Notes: generated from the letters alone by a model not told the origin. 12,789 nt of DNA from Mollicutes bacterium (GCA_003560455.1 PWIL01000062.1:1-12789), one strand, 5' to 3'. Numbered from the stretch's first letter, positions 1-7,279 are shown. A program made the numbers and translations.

Positions 1-381
1 CCGTTGAGTAACTACTTGAATATCCGCTAGCGCTAATTTTTTAATTACTTGTAACAAAAAACGACATTTCTTACCATTAGATTCAATTAAAAAGATCTTT
101 AAATGCGGAAAAGCTATTTTTAAAACTATTCCAGGAAAACCCGCTCCCGAACCAAAATCAGCTAAATTAACAATTTCATTTAAATTAATTACCTGAACAA
201 TTGCTAAAGAATCATAAAAATGCTTTAAATAAACTCTTTCTTTAGTTTTAATTGCTGTTAAATTGAATTTTTGGTTTTCTTGTAACAAAAAATCACAATA
301 TTCTTGCAATTGATTAATTTGCTCATTCGTTAATTTTATATCTAATTTTTTAATTTCCCTTAAAAATTGTTGTTCTGTCAT
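1..381 (-). CDS. rsmG: 16S rRNA (guanine-N7) methyltransferase RsmG (GidB), N-terminal part; runs off the window
   Basis: This is the first 127 codons of RsmG, the SAM-dependent enzyme that methylates N7 of a guanine in the 530 loop of 16S rRNA; the rest lies before base 1. It starts at ATG 381-379, which overlaps the TGA of mnmG as ATGA, so translation is probably coupled to mnmG. The N-terminus begins MTEQQFLREIKKLDIKL. The SAM-binding motif I appears as ADFGSGAGFPGIVLKI near residues 84-99, followed by the acidic ribose-binding LIES and then GKKCRFL, as in the family (family usual length about 210-240 aa). The mnmG-rsmG pairing is the normal gidA-gidB order beside bacterial origins. I see no defects in the visible part. 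The identity is secure; the C-terminal half cannot be judged. Confidence 0.95.
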   Translation of the reverse strand, partial: MTEQQFLREIKKLDIKLTNEQINQLQEYCDFLLQENQKFNLTAIKTKERVYLKHFYDSLAIVQVINLNEIVNLADFGSGAGFPGIVLKIAFPHLKIFLIESNGKKCRFLLQVIKKLALADIQVVTQR

Positions 382-2228
382 CTTTTTCTCAAATAAACGG
401 CTAAAATCGCAATATCAGCTGGATTAACACCACTAATTCGACTAGCCTGTCCAATTGTTGTTGGGTTTATTTCTGCTAATTTTTGTTTGGCTTCGCTTGC
501 TAAATTAGCAATTTGAAAATAATCTATTCCGGAAGGAATTTTTATTTTTTCTAATTCCAACATTTTTTTTGCTTCGGAAACCGCCTTTTCAATATATCCT
601 TCATATTTAATATTTATTTCTACTTTTTCTAAAATGGTTTTATCATAATCTAATTCGATCCACTTGCTTAAATCAACAATTTTTATTTCGGTTCTCTTTA
701 ACAATGTTGCTAAACTAATTTTTTCTTTTAATTTAGTTGAGCCGATTTTTTCTAAATAATCATTTACTTCTTTGGTCGGTGTTATAAATGTATTTTTTAG
801 CGTTTTTAGCAAATTTTTAAGGTTTTTTTCGTTTTTTTTAGCAATTTCTTGCTCTTTTTCGGTTAAAATTGCATATTTTTTGCCATATTTGCACAATCTT
901 TCTTCAGCATTATCATTACGTAACAATAAGCGGTATTCTGCTCTGGAGGTTAAAAGACGATAAGGATCACTTACTCCCTTGGTAACTAAATCATCAATTA
1001 ATACTCCAATATAGGCTTCGTTTCTTTTTAAAATAAATGGTTTTTTATTATTTAAGTTTAAACAAGCGTTAATTCCCGCCATAATTCCTTGACCAGCTGC
1101 TTCTTCATAACCGCTAGTACCATTTATTTGACCAGCCATAAATAAATTTTTAATCATTTTGGTTTCTAGATTTTGTTTTAATTGGGTTGGCATTACAGCA
1201 TCATATTCAATCGCATAAGCATCTGTTAAAATTTTTGCTTTTTCCAAACCAGGAATGCTATGGACGATTTTTTCTTGAACATCAGTTGGTAAACTGGTTG
1301 AAAAACCTTGAATGTATATTTTTTTAGAATTTAGACCAACGGGTTCCAAAAATAGTTGATGTCGTGGCTTGTCTTGAAAACGAACAACCTTATCTTCAAT
1401 TGAAGGACAGTAGCGGGGTCCAACACTTTCTAAGTCATCTATCCCACCATACATACTTGATTTATGAAGGTTTTTTAAAATAATTTGATGGGTTTTTTCG
1501 GTCGTATAGGTTAAATAACAAGGTTTCTGCTTATTAATATCATAAGGTTGAGAATAAAAATTGCTAAAATACAAATGTTCTGATGACCCTTTTTCTTCTG
1601 CAACTTTGGTATAATCAATACTATCTTCAGCAATTCGAGGCGGGGTTCCTGTTTTTAAGCGAATAATTGTAAAGCCGAGTTTTTTTAAATTATCTGATAA
1701 ATATAAACTCGGTTTTTCATTACCAGGTCCGCTCCTTCGTCTTTTATCGCCAATTAAAATATCTGCTTTTAAATAGGTTCCGGTAGTTAAAATTACCGCT
1801 TTCCCAAAAAAACTTTCGTTTTCGGTCTTCACTCCTTGAACTTTTTTTTCTTCAACAATTAAATCTTCAATCATTGCCTCGATTATTTGAATATTAGGAT
1901 GCTTTTTTAATTCTTTTAACATGTTTTGTTGATAAAAATCTTTATCAATTTGAGCGCGATATGCTTGAACAGCAGGACCTTTTTTGCTATTTAGTTTTTT
2001 CATTTGAATTTGCGATTGATCAGCTATTTTGCCAATTACCCCACCAAGCGCATCAACTTCCCGGACTACCACGCCTTTAGCGCTACCACCAATAGAAGGA
2101 TTGCATGGTAAATCAGCAATATTGTTAATATTACTTGTAATTAAAACCACTTTTTTATTTAATTTGGCAGCAACAATCGCCGCTTCACATCCGGCATGTC
2201 CGCCTCCAACAACAATAATATCAGCCAT
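378..2228 (-). CDS. mnmG: tRNA uridine-5-carboxymethylaminomethyl modification enzyme MnmG (GidA)
   Basis: MnmG is the FAD-dependent partner of MnmE. The cytosolic complex installs the (carboxymethyl)aminomethyl group at C5 of wobble U34 in a set of tRNAs. The 616-aa product is full length for the family. Visible motifs are the FAD dinucleotide-binding GGGHAG (residues 8-13), PCNPSIGG (41-48), a conserved Cys within KPCYLTYT, the GQINGTSGYEEAAGQGIMAGINA block, the SRAEYRLLLRNDNAEERL block, and the C-terminal helical tail GQASRISGVNPADIAIL. The ATG at 2228 has a strong AGGAGG four bases upstream. The upstream gene ends 8 bases before this start and the TGA stop overlaps the rsmG ATG, so the gene is embedded in a tight operon. 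The TGA falls at the normal family C-terminus (YLRKR), which supports TGA being a genuine stop in this genome. Confidence 0.98.
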   Translation of the reverse strand: MADIIVVGGGHAGCEAAIVAAKLNKKVVLITSNINNIADLPCNPSIGGSAKGVVVREVDALGGVIGKIADQSQIQMKKLNSKKGPAVQAYRAQIDKDFYQQNMLKELKKHPNIQIIEAMIEDLIVEEKKVQGVKTENESFFGKAVILTTGTYLKADILIGDKRRRSGPGNEKPSLYLSDNLKKLGFTIIRLKTGTPPRIAEDSIDYTKVAEEKGSSEHLYFSNFYSQPYDINKQKPCYLTYTTEKTHQIILKNLHKSSMYGGIDDLESVGPRYCPSIEDKVVRFQDKPRHQLFLEPVGLNSKKIYIQGFSTSLPTDVQEKIVHSIPGLEKAKILTDAYAIEYDAVMPTQLKQNLETKMIKNLFMAGQINGTSGYEEAAGQGIMAGINACLNLNNKKPFILKRNEAYIGVLIDDLVTKGVSDPYRLLTSRAEYRLLLRNDNAEERLCKYGKKYAILTEKEQEIAKKNEKNLKNLLKTLKNTFITPTKEVNDYLEKIGSTKLKEKISLATLLKRTEIKIVDLSKWIELDYDKTILEKVEINIKYEGYIEKAVSEAKKMLELEKIKIPSGIDYFQIANLASEAKQKLAEINPTTIGQASRISGVNPADIAILAVYLRKR

Positions 2229-2236
2229 CTTTCCTC

Positions 2237-3277
2237 CTACATTAAAATTGATTTTTCTTTTACTATTTTATGATGAAAATAATCGGAAAACGGCTCTTCT
2301 TGCATTTGATAATCTTGATAAATTTGAAAACATTTTTCTCCTAAACCATCATAAACATATTTTTCATAATATTCTTCTTGATAGTTACTAAAATCTTGTT
2401 TATTTTTTATGTTTTTTTCTAAACAAAATTGATATAGCGATTCTCCTTCCACAATTTTTCCTTGAAATTCTTTTTCGGATAATTCATTAACTTTTTCCCA
2501 AAATGTATAAAAATCTGGATATGTTTGTTTTAACGTATAATAATCATTATAAGTTCTAATTAAAGTTTCAGCTAAAACACTGTTAAAATCCTCATAATCT
2601 TGTTGTAGTTTGTAATTAGCCGACATCAACATTTCCTCTTTTTCTTTTTCAGATAAATCTTCACTAACTTTTTGGACAATTGGATTAATAATGCTGTGTA
2701 AATATTCGTGATAAATATTTTTTTCATTTTCAATTGAAGTTTTAATGATTATTTCATTTTCCTTAATAATAGCCATTCCTGATTCTTTTTTTAAAAAAGG
2801 ACTATAGGCTTGAATCAGAACTTCGGGCGTAACTTCTTCAACTTTGAAAAAATCATTTATTTCCCAAAGTTTGTTTTCGATTTCTGGGACTTTTTCGACC
2901 CATTGATCAACTTTATCTAAAGTTTGCTGCGCAAAAAAATCTTTTTCCGCCGCTGTTACTTCTGCCTCAAATAATTCAAGCGCTTCCAAAAACAAATCTC
3001 TAACTTCCGTTAAATTATTAATTTCCTTATTTTTCAACAATTCTTGAAAATCCGCTTCTTTAAATTCAGTTTTATAGGTCGTTGCTAAATTATAAAGCAT
3101 TTCTTCATCAACGCGATCACTTTCTAAAGCCAATAATATCTGTTTTATTTTTTCATTTTTGGATGCAATTGAAAACTGATAATCATCAAGCAACTTCAAA
3201 TCGCCTTGATTACGATATTTGGCTAAAAGCAGCGATGTTAAAAATATTCCTTCCGATTGACAAATTTTAATTTCCAT
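2237..3277 (-). CDS. Uncharacterised protein with HEXXH zinc-peptidase-like motif, between mnmE and mnmG
   Basis: I do not recognise the family with confidence. The 346-aa product has no signal peptide or membrane segment and is rich in Glu, Lys, Leu and Tyr, so it is probably cytosolic and mainly helical. Its one clear motif is HEYLH at residues 190-194, inside NIYHEYLHSIINPI. AETLIRTYNDYY follows, with Glu237 about 43 residues after the second His. HEXXH plus a downstream Glu is the zinc-ligand pattern of gluzincin metallopeptidases. The HExxHSxxNP flavour loosely resembles DUF4932-type proteins, but that is from memory and weak. Residues about 1-140 are a Glu/Lys-rich helical region with no known motif. 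The gene starts 6 bases after mnmE ends and stops 8 bases before mnmG starts, so it should be co-transcribed and co-translated with the tRNA-modification pair. Proteolytic activity is inference only. Confidence 0.75.
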   Translation of the reverse strand: MEIKICQSEGIFLTSLLLAKYRNQGDLKLLDDYQFSIASKNEKIKQILLALESDRVDEEMLYNLATTYKTEFKEADFQELLKNKEINNLTEVRDLFLEALELFEAEVTAAEKDFFAQQTLDKVDQWVEKVPEIENKLWEINDFFKVEEVTPEVLIQAYSPFLKKESGMAIIKENEIIIKTSIENEKNIYHEYLHSIINPIVQKVSEDLSEKEKEEMLMSANYKLQQDYEDFNSVLAETLIRTYNDYYTLKQTYPDFYTFWEKVNELSEKEFQGKIVEGESLYQFCLEKNIKNKQDFSNYQEEYYEKYVYDGLGEKCFQIYQDYQMQEEPFSDYFHHKIVKEKSILM

Positions 3278-3283
3278 TTTTTC

Positions 3284-4639
3284 CTACTTTCCAAGACAAA
3301 AATCAGCAAAAATCTGTTCGATTATTTCTTCTTCAAATACTTGACCAGTAATTAAACCTAATTCTTGCCAAAGTCTTTTTAAATCTAATTCTAAAACATC
3401 AGGGGGCTGGTTTTGCTGAATTCCTTCTTCTATTTCTTTTATAATTTTTAAACATTGTTTTAACAAAGAGATGCTTCGAGCGCTGGTTAAATAGGTTAAA
3501 TCTTGTTGTTTAATTTTTGCTAAATTAAAGATTTCTTTGATTTTTTCTTTTAAAACAATCACGCTTTCATGATCAAAAGTGCTTATTTCAATATAATTAT
3601 ACTCTTTTAAGGTTTCTTTCTCAATTTTAGAAACCAAATCTTTTTTATTAATAACTACAATATGGTTTTTATCTTTAATTTTCTTTAAAATTTCTAATTC
3701 ACCACTAGTTATTTTTTGATCTTGTGCGACCACAAATAATATTAATTCGCCTTTTTCAATTAACGATAAGCTTTTTTCAACGCCAATTTTTTCTATTTTG
3801 TTTTTAGTATTGCGAATACCGGCAGTATCAATAATGTTTAATAAAACACCACCTAAATTTAATTTTCCTTCAACAATATCCCGAGTTGTTCCGGCTATTT
3901 CAGTTACAATTGCTTTATTTTCTTCAATTAAAGCATTTAATAAACTACTTTTGCCCACATTTGGCTTGCCTATAATAACTGTTTCAATCCCTTCTTGAAC
4001 TATTTTGCCATGTTTACTTTCTTCATAAACCTGTTCTAGTTCTTTTTTTAATTGTTTTATCTCTTTTTTTAATTTTTGATTTTCAACAATTGGAACATCA
4101 TCATATTCAGGATAATCAATATTAACGGCAATGTTGGCAATAATTTTTTTGATTTTATTTCTAATTTCGTTAATTTTTTCAGAAACCGAACCTTTTAATT
4201 GATTTAAAGCTACTTGCCGATTTAATTCAGTTTCGGAGCGAATTAAATTCATCACACCTTCAGCTTCAATTAAATCTATTCGGCCGTTTAAAAAAGCTCG
4301 TTTAGTAAATTCCCCTGGTTCAGCTAAAGTTGCTCCTTGATTTAATAAAGTTTCTAAAACCTTATTTGTCGTAGCAATGCCACCATGACAATTAATTTCA
4401 ACGACATCTTCTTTGGTATAAGTTTTAGGCGCACGCATGATACTAACTAAAACTTCATCAATTTTTTCTTGATCAAGACAAATAAAACCATAATGAATTG
4501 TATGGGTTGGTTGATTTTTTAATTTATTTCCCACAAAAACTTGATCGACAATTTTAATTGCATCCGGACCGCTCAAACGAATAATACTAATCGCCCCAAC
4601 GCCGAGCGCGGTTGAGATGCCGACGATTGTTTTGGCCAT
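3284..4639 (-). CDS. mnmE: tRNA modification GTPase MnmE (TrmE)
   Basis: MnmE is the GTPase and folate-binding partner of MnmG in U34 modification of tRNA. The 451-aa protein has the full domain set. The N-terminal tetrahydrofolate-binding domain begins MAKTIVGISTALGVGAIS. A helical domain is split by the G domain. The G domain carries G1 GKPNVGKS (224-231), GTTRD (250-254), G3 DTAG (271-274) and G4 NKKD (331-334). The C-terminus is FCLGK, which supplies the catalytic-site Cys of the C(I/V/L)GK motif. The ATG at 4639 is preceded by AAGGAAGTGAG, a good ribosome-binding site. The first 53 bases overlap the end of the upstream HD-domain gene and are unusually GC-rich for this genome. The stop is TAG. 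The identification is secure. Confidence 0.98.
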   Translation of the reverse strand: MAKTIVGISTALGVGAISIIRLSGPDAIKIVDQVFVGNKLKNQPTHTIHYGFICLDQEKIDEVLVSIMRAPKTYTKEDVVEINCHGGIATTNKVLETLLNQGATLAEPGEFTKRAFLNGRIDLIEAEGVMNLIRSETELNRQVALNQLKGSVSEKINEIRNKIKKIIANIAVNIDYPEYDDVPIVENQKLKKEIKQLKKELEQVYEESKHGKIVQEGIETVIIGKPNVGKSSLLNALIEENKAIVTEIAGTTRDIVEGKLNLGGVLLNIIDTAGIRNTKNKIEKIGVEKSLSLIEKGELILFVVAQDQKITSGELEILKKIKDKNHIVVINKKDLVSKIEKETLKEYNYIEISTFDHESVIVLKEKIKEIFNLAKIKQQDLTYLTSARSISLLKQCLKIIKEIEEGIQQNQPPDVLELDLKRLWQELGLITGQVFEEEIIEQIFADFCLGK

Positions 4640-5132
4640 TAATACTCACTTCCTTTAAACCAATATATTTAGGTAACTTAGCTGGATTTTTGAATATGCT
4701 TAATGAAATTCCTTTATCCACAAACATTACCAACCAACTTTCTAAATAAGTAGGTGGTTTAGTTGTTAAGGGAAACATATGTCTTTCAATAATATTTTCG
4801 ACTTTGGGGTTTAACAATGATGAATAGTGTTTTTGGGCTTCTTTTTTTGCTTGATAAGCATGAACAAAGCCGTGTAATTTAAAAAAACTTTTTCTTTTTT
4901 TATTCTTTTGCCAATCATCAGGATAAAAATCATGTAATAAAGCACCAATAGTAGCGCTTTTATAATCCAAATTTAGAGAACGGCTAATTTTAAAAGTTAA
5001 TTTTGCCACTTGTAAACAATGTTCATAAACACTATCATCGTGGTGACTGTATTTTTTTCGTTTGCGAAATTCTTCACTTTGTAAAATAGGATTAATAATT
5101 TGATAAAATTCTGCTTTTGTTTCTTTATTCAT
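4587..5132 (-). CDS. HD-domain metal-dependent phosphohydrolase (uncharacterised family)
   Basis: This 181-aa protein belongs to the HD superfamily of metal-dependent phosphohydrolases. Visible are HHDDSVYEHCLQVAKL (residues about 30-45), the hallmark LLHDFYPDDW (HD pair), then LHGFVHAYQAKKEA, IIERHMFPL and FVDKG. This order matches a widespread uncharacterised Bacillota HD family with LLHDF..DW / HGF.H / KHMWPL / ADK. It is not clearly YqeK, and the substrate is unknown (nucleotides or phosphorylated small molecules are typical). The start at ATG 5132 is the only reasonable one in frame and lacks any Shine-Dalgarno sequence. A promoter-like TTGACT-17-TAAACT ends only a few bases upstream, so the mRNA may be leaderless. 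The basic C-terminal tail (NNRRHLNRARRWGD) is encoded over the start of mnmE, a 53-base overlap, and looks unlike the rest of the protein. Confidence 0.85.
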   Translation of the reverse strand: MNKETKAEFYQIINPILQSEEFRKRKKYSHHDDSVYEHCLQVAKLTFKISRSLNLDYKSATIGALLHDFYPDDWQKNKKRKSFFKLHGFVHAYQAKKEAQKHYSSLLNPKVENIIERHMFPLTTKPPTYLESWLVMFVDKGISLSIFKNPAKLPKYIGLKEVSINGQNNRRHLNRARRWGD

Positions 5133-5139
5133 AATTAAT

Positions 5140-5168
5140 AGTTTACTGGATAATTATTTTTTAGTCAA
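5140..5168 (-). promoter_or_regulatory. Possible promoter of the HD-mnmE-mnmG-rsmG operon
   Basis: Minus-strand TTGACT (5168-5163, 5 of 6) and TAAACT (5145-5140, 4 of 6) are separated by 17 bases. The predicted start is about 5133, at or next to the ATG of the HD gene (5132), implying a leaderless mRNA. Confidence 0.45.
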
Positions 5169-5175
5169 TAATAAG

Positions 5176-5209
5176 AAAAAAGAATAAATTTTTCAACTCA
5201 TTCTTCTTT
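5176..5209 (-). terminator. Weak hairpin after jag, possible terminator
   Basis: On the minus strand AAAGAAGAAT (5209-5200) can pair with ATTCTTTTTT (5185-5176) with one G-T wobble and a 14-base loop that takes in the jag stop. The T-run is part of the stem and the stem is AT-rich, so termination would be partial at best. It marks the break between the rpmH operon and the HD-mnmE operon. Confidence 0.35.
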
Positions 5210-5809
5210 TTCTTTATAAACTATATTAATAAAGCGTTCGGGATTTTCCCCCTCACTCCGCGTTTCTAATTGTTCATAATCATTAATAATGTTATGAACA
5301 ATTCTTCTTTCGTACGAATTCATGTAATCTAATTTAACGCCGACTTTAGTTGCTACAACATCATCAGCAATAAACCGAATATCACGTTCTAACATTTTTT
5401 TACGTTCTTCTTTATAATTAGCAATATCTAAACTAATTTTAAATTGGCGCCCCAATTCTTTCCACATAATTTGGTTTAACAAATATTGAAAAGCATGTAA
5501 ATTCCGACCATTTTTACCAATCATAATTCCATTGTTTTCTGAATCTAATTTAATTTTGATAAAGTTATCTTCAATTTCAACAAAAGCTTTAGTTGGATTA
5601 GCCATTAATTCGCCAATTTCTTCAATTGTTGTCGTTAAATAATCTGCTAATTCTTCTTTTTTAATTAACAAATATTTACTTTTTTTACCAATTAATCCCC
5701 CTTTTTCTTCTTTTTCTTTAATTAGAACGTTTTCCAAACCATATTCTTTGTCTATTTTATTGTTAATTTCTTCTTCGTTTTTTCCTTCAACTTCTATTAT
5801 ATTAAGCAT
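5198..5809 (-). CDS. jag: RNA-binding protein Jag/KhpB (SpoIIIJ-associated; Jag-N, KH and R3H domains)
   Basis: Jag (KhpB/EloR) is a cytosolic RNA-binding protein. In Firmicutes it partners KhpA, influences cell elongation and division, and is almost always encoded beside yidC/spoIIIJ. The 203-aa product has the Jag N-terminal domain (MLNIIEVEGKNEEEINNKI, residues 1-50), then a type II KH domain with GKNG loop at 98-101 (IMIGKNGRNLHAF). A C-terminal R3H domain contains SYERRIVHN (Arg168-x3-His172) and TRSEGENPERFINI. The start at 5809 overlaps the 3' end of yidC by 8 bases, and AAGGAG lies upstream at 5818-5823. The linker between Jag-N and KH is short compared with streptococcal homologues. 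The stop is TGA at the expected family end, just before a weak hairpin. Confidence 0.97.
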   Translation of the reverse strand: MLNIIEVEGKNEEEINNKIDKEYGLENVLIKEKEEKGGLIGKKSKYLLIKKEELADYLTTTIEEIGELMANPTKAFVEIEDNFIKIKLDSENNGIMIGKNGRNLHAFQYLLNQIMWKELGRQFKISLDIANYKEERKKMLERDIRFIADDVVATKVGVKLDYMNSYERRIVHNIINDYEQLETRSEGENPERFINIVYKEKEE

Positions 5810-6707
5810 TTTTCAGCTCCTTTCTCGCCCTCTTTTTCATGATAATAACATTTTGTAAAATTGTAAAGGCGCTGTTGAATATCCAATATAAACCAATGCC
5901 AACTGATAAAGTAAACGAGATGAAAGAAATAAAGACAATCATTACTTTCATAATTTTTTGCATTTGAATTGCTTGATCACCAACATTAGGACTAGCTTGA
6001 TTTAATTTAAATGAATAATGAGTAGTTACAATAATTAAAACAACAAAAATTAAATAATGTATTTCACCAGCTCTAATTGCTTCAAATGGTGAATTTCTTA
6101 AAACAAAAATGCCAAGAAAGTTTTCTTCAAATAAAACCGGTACCCGATTAATTGCTTGGAAAAAGGCAAAAAATAGCGGAATTTGAAATAAAGCAAATAA
6201 ACAACCTGCTAAAGGTTTAATATTGTATTTTTTATAAATTAACATTTGTTCTTGACCCTTTTTCATTAAATCGTCTCGATCTTTGTTATCTTTGTATTTC
6301 TTTTCCAATTCTTCTAATTCCGGTTTTGCTTCTTTCATATTTTCTGATTGTTGAGCAGTTCGCGCAGTAACTGGAATCATCAATATCCTTAATAACAAGG
6401 TAACTAAAATAATACCTAAGCCATAACTACCAACTTGACCACCAATATTAATTAATAACCAAGCTAAAGGTCTGACAAATAAAGTACTCCAAACACCCTC
6501 ATATTCATCTTCAATTACCTGAAAATCACTACATTTCGGAATGTTTGAAATGTCAATTTCTTCATTTCGATATATTTGAATCGCTTCTTTGTCTTCTGGT
6601 AAACATAAAATATTTTCATAATAACGAATATTATCATGAGTAAATGTTTGCATACACCCTGTTAAAACAAATAAAACAATTAAACTTGTTATTATTTTTT
6701 TTATCAT
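5802..6707 (-). CDS. yidC: Membrane protein insertase YidC/OxaA (SpoIIIJ type), lipoprotein
   Basis: YidC inserts and folds membrane proteins, alone or with SecYEG. The N-terminus is a lipoprotein signal with lipobox LTGC (predicted lipidated Cys18). The Oxa1 core has the expected five membrane segments: about 83-113 (containing the conserved hydrophilic-groove Arg, here Arg107 in LLLRILMIPV), 163-184, 207-229 and a pair within 253-290. A charged cytoplasmic coiled hairpin (about 120-150) lies between TM1 and TM2. The C-terminus KKRARKELKNA is basic. Between the lipid anchor and TM1 there are about 60 extracytoplasmic residues with two further cysteines (35 and 59), longer than in Bacillus SpoIIIJ. 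The start at 6707 has AGAGGAG upstream. rnpA ends 2 bases before it, with no yidD between the two. Confidence 0.97.
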   Translation of the reverse strand: MIKKIITSLIVLFVLTGCMQTFTHDNIRYYENILCLPEDKEAIQIYRNEEIDISNIPKCSDFQVIEDEYEGVWSTLFVRPLAWLLINIGGQVGSYGLGIILVTLLLRILMIPVTARTAQQSENMKEAKPELEELEKKYKDNKDRDDLMKKGQEQMLIYKKYNIKPLAGCLFALFQIPLFFAFFQAINRVPVLFEENFLGIFVLRNSPFEAIRAGEIHYLIFVVLIIVTTHYSFKLNQASPNVGDQAIQMQKIMKVMIVFISFISFTLSVGIGLYWIFNSAFTILQNVIIMKKRARKELKNA

Positions 6708-6709
6708 TT

Positions 6710-7045
6710 CTACTCCTCTTTTTTCAGCCCTTGTTTTTTTAAAAATTTATTAATTTCTGTTTCTAAAATAGAAAATTTTTCATTAGCTGCTGTTTTTTTT
6801 CCTAAAATAACGCAATTGAAGCCACCAATATACTCATTTTTAGCAACAATATTTTTCATTCTTCTTTTAATAAAATTTCTTTCAACTGCATTGCATTTCT
6901 TTTTACCAACTACAAAGCCAAAATAATATTTTGGTTGTTTGGTTTTTTCAATATAAAAAATGAAATTCTTGGTTGTGATTGGTTTACTATTTTGCATAAT
7001 ACGATCAAAATCATTATTTTTTTTAAGTAAAAATTCTTTTTTCAT
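6710..7045 (-). CDS. rnpA: Ribonuclease P protein component RnpA
   Basis: RnpA is the small basic protein subunit of RNase P; it assists the catalytic RNA in 5' maturation of tRNA precursors. The product is 111 aa, normal for the family. It starts MKKEFLLKKNNDFDRIM and carries YFGFVVGKKKCNAVERNFIKRRMKNIV, which is the conserved RNR motif helix (usual form AVxRNxxKRxxRE). Translation starts at ATG 7045, 22 bases after the rpmH stop. The only upstream purine-rich element is a run AGGGGCGGG ending 9 bases before the ATG, odd in composition for this genome. It lies in the rpmH operon, driven by the promoter at 7225-7253. Confidence 0.96.
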   Translation of the reverse strand: MKKEFLLKKNNDFDRIMQNSKPITTKNFIFYIEKTKQPKYYFGFVVGKKKCNAVERNFIKRRMKNIVAKNEYIGGFNCVILGKKTAANEKFSILETEINKFLKKQGLKKEE

Positions 7046-7067
7046 ATTAAAAAACCCGCCCCTTAAA

Positions 7068-7190
7068 TTATTTTGATAAAACTTTGCGTCCTTTTTTACG
7101 ACGTCTTTTTAAAATTTTACTTTTTAAGCGAGCGAAAAAACCATGCTTTTTTTTCATTTTGCGATTATTTGGTTGATATGTCCTTTTCAT
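7068..7190 (-). CDS. rpmH: 50S ribosomal protein L34 (RpmH), 40-aa internally shortened form
   Basis: L34 is a small basic large-subunit ribosomal protein. The start at ATG 7190 gives MKRTYQPNNRKMKKKHGF, the invariant family N-terminus, with GGAGGTGG 5 bases upstream; the product is 40 aa. A longer in-frame reading from 7292 would add 34 residues but would begin upstream of the promoter, so it is rejected. Bacillus L34 is 44 aa. Here the block after HGFFARLKSK goes directly to ILKRRRKKGRKVLSK, so about four residues corresponding to the usual NGRx before VLARRR are missing. The ends are otherwise conserved, so I take the gene as functional. It is the first gene of the rpmH-rnpA-yidC-jag operon and is divergent from dnaA across oriC. 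Confidence 0.95.
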   Translation of the reverse strand: MKRTYQPNNRKMKKKHGFFARLKSKILKRRRKKGRKVLSK

Positions 7191-7224
7191 AATTCCACCT
7201 CCATGAATAAAATGTGTCTTCCCA

Positions 7225-7253
7225 ATTATATATATTATTAGGCCTTTTGTCAA
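7225..7253 (-). promoter_or_regulatory. Sigma-A type promoter of the rpmH operon
   Basis: On the minus strand, -35 TTGACA (7253-7248) and -10 TATAAT (7230-7225) are both perfect consensus with a 17-base spacer. Transcription should begin near 7218, leaving a leader of about 27 bases that contains the GGAGGTGG of rpmH. Confidence 0.9.
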
Positions 7254-7270
7254 ATAAAAAAAACCAAAAG

Positions 7271-7279
7271 TTTTCAACA
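7271..7279 (+). promoter_or_regulatory. Putative DnaA box TTTTCAACA
   Basis: This is the first copy of the repeated 9-mer, about 18 bases upstream of the rpmH -35 element. One mismatch to TTWTNCACA (C to A at position 6). Confidence 0.5.

Noticed and set aside
772..963. Plus-strand reading frames opposite mnmG, the HEXXH gene and mnmE, and the minus-strand one opposite dnaA
   Set aside because: They lie wholly or mostly inside strongly supported genes on the other strand, have low-complexity translations and no ribosome-binding sites.
4714..4722. Canonical TTATCCACA DnaA box
   Set aside because: Inside the HD gene where it encodes FVDKG; isolated and far from the origin clusters.
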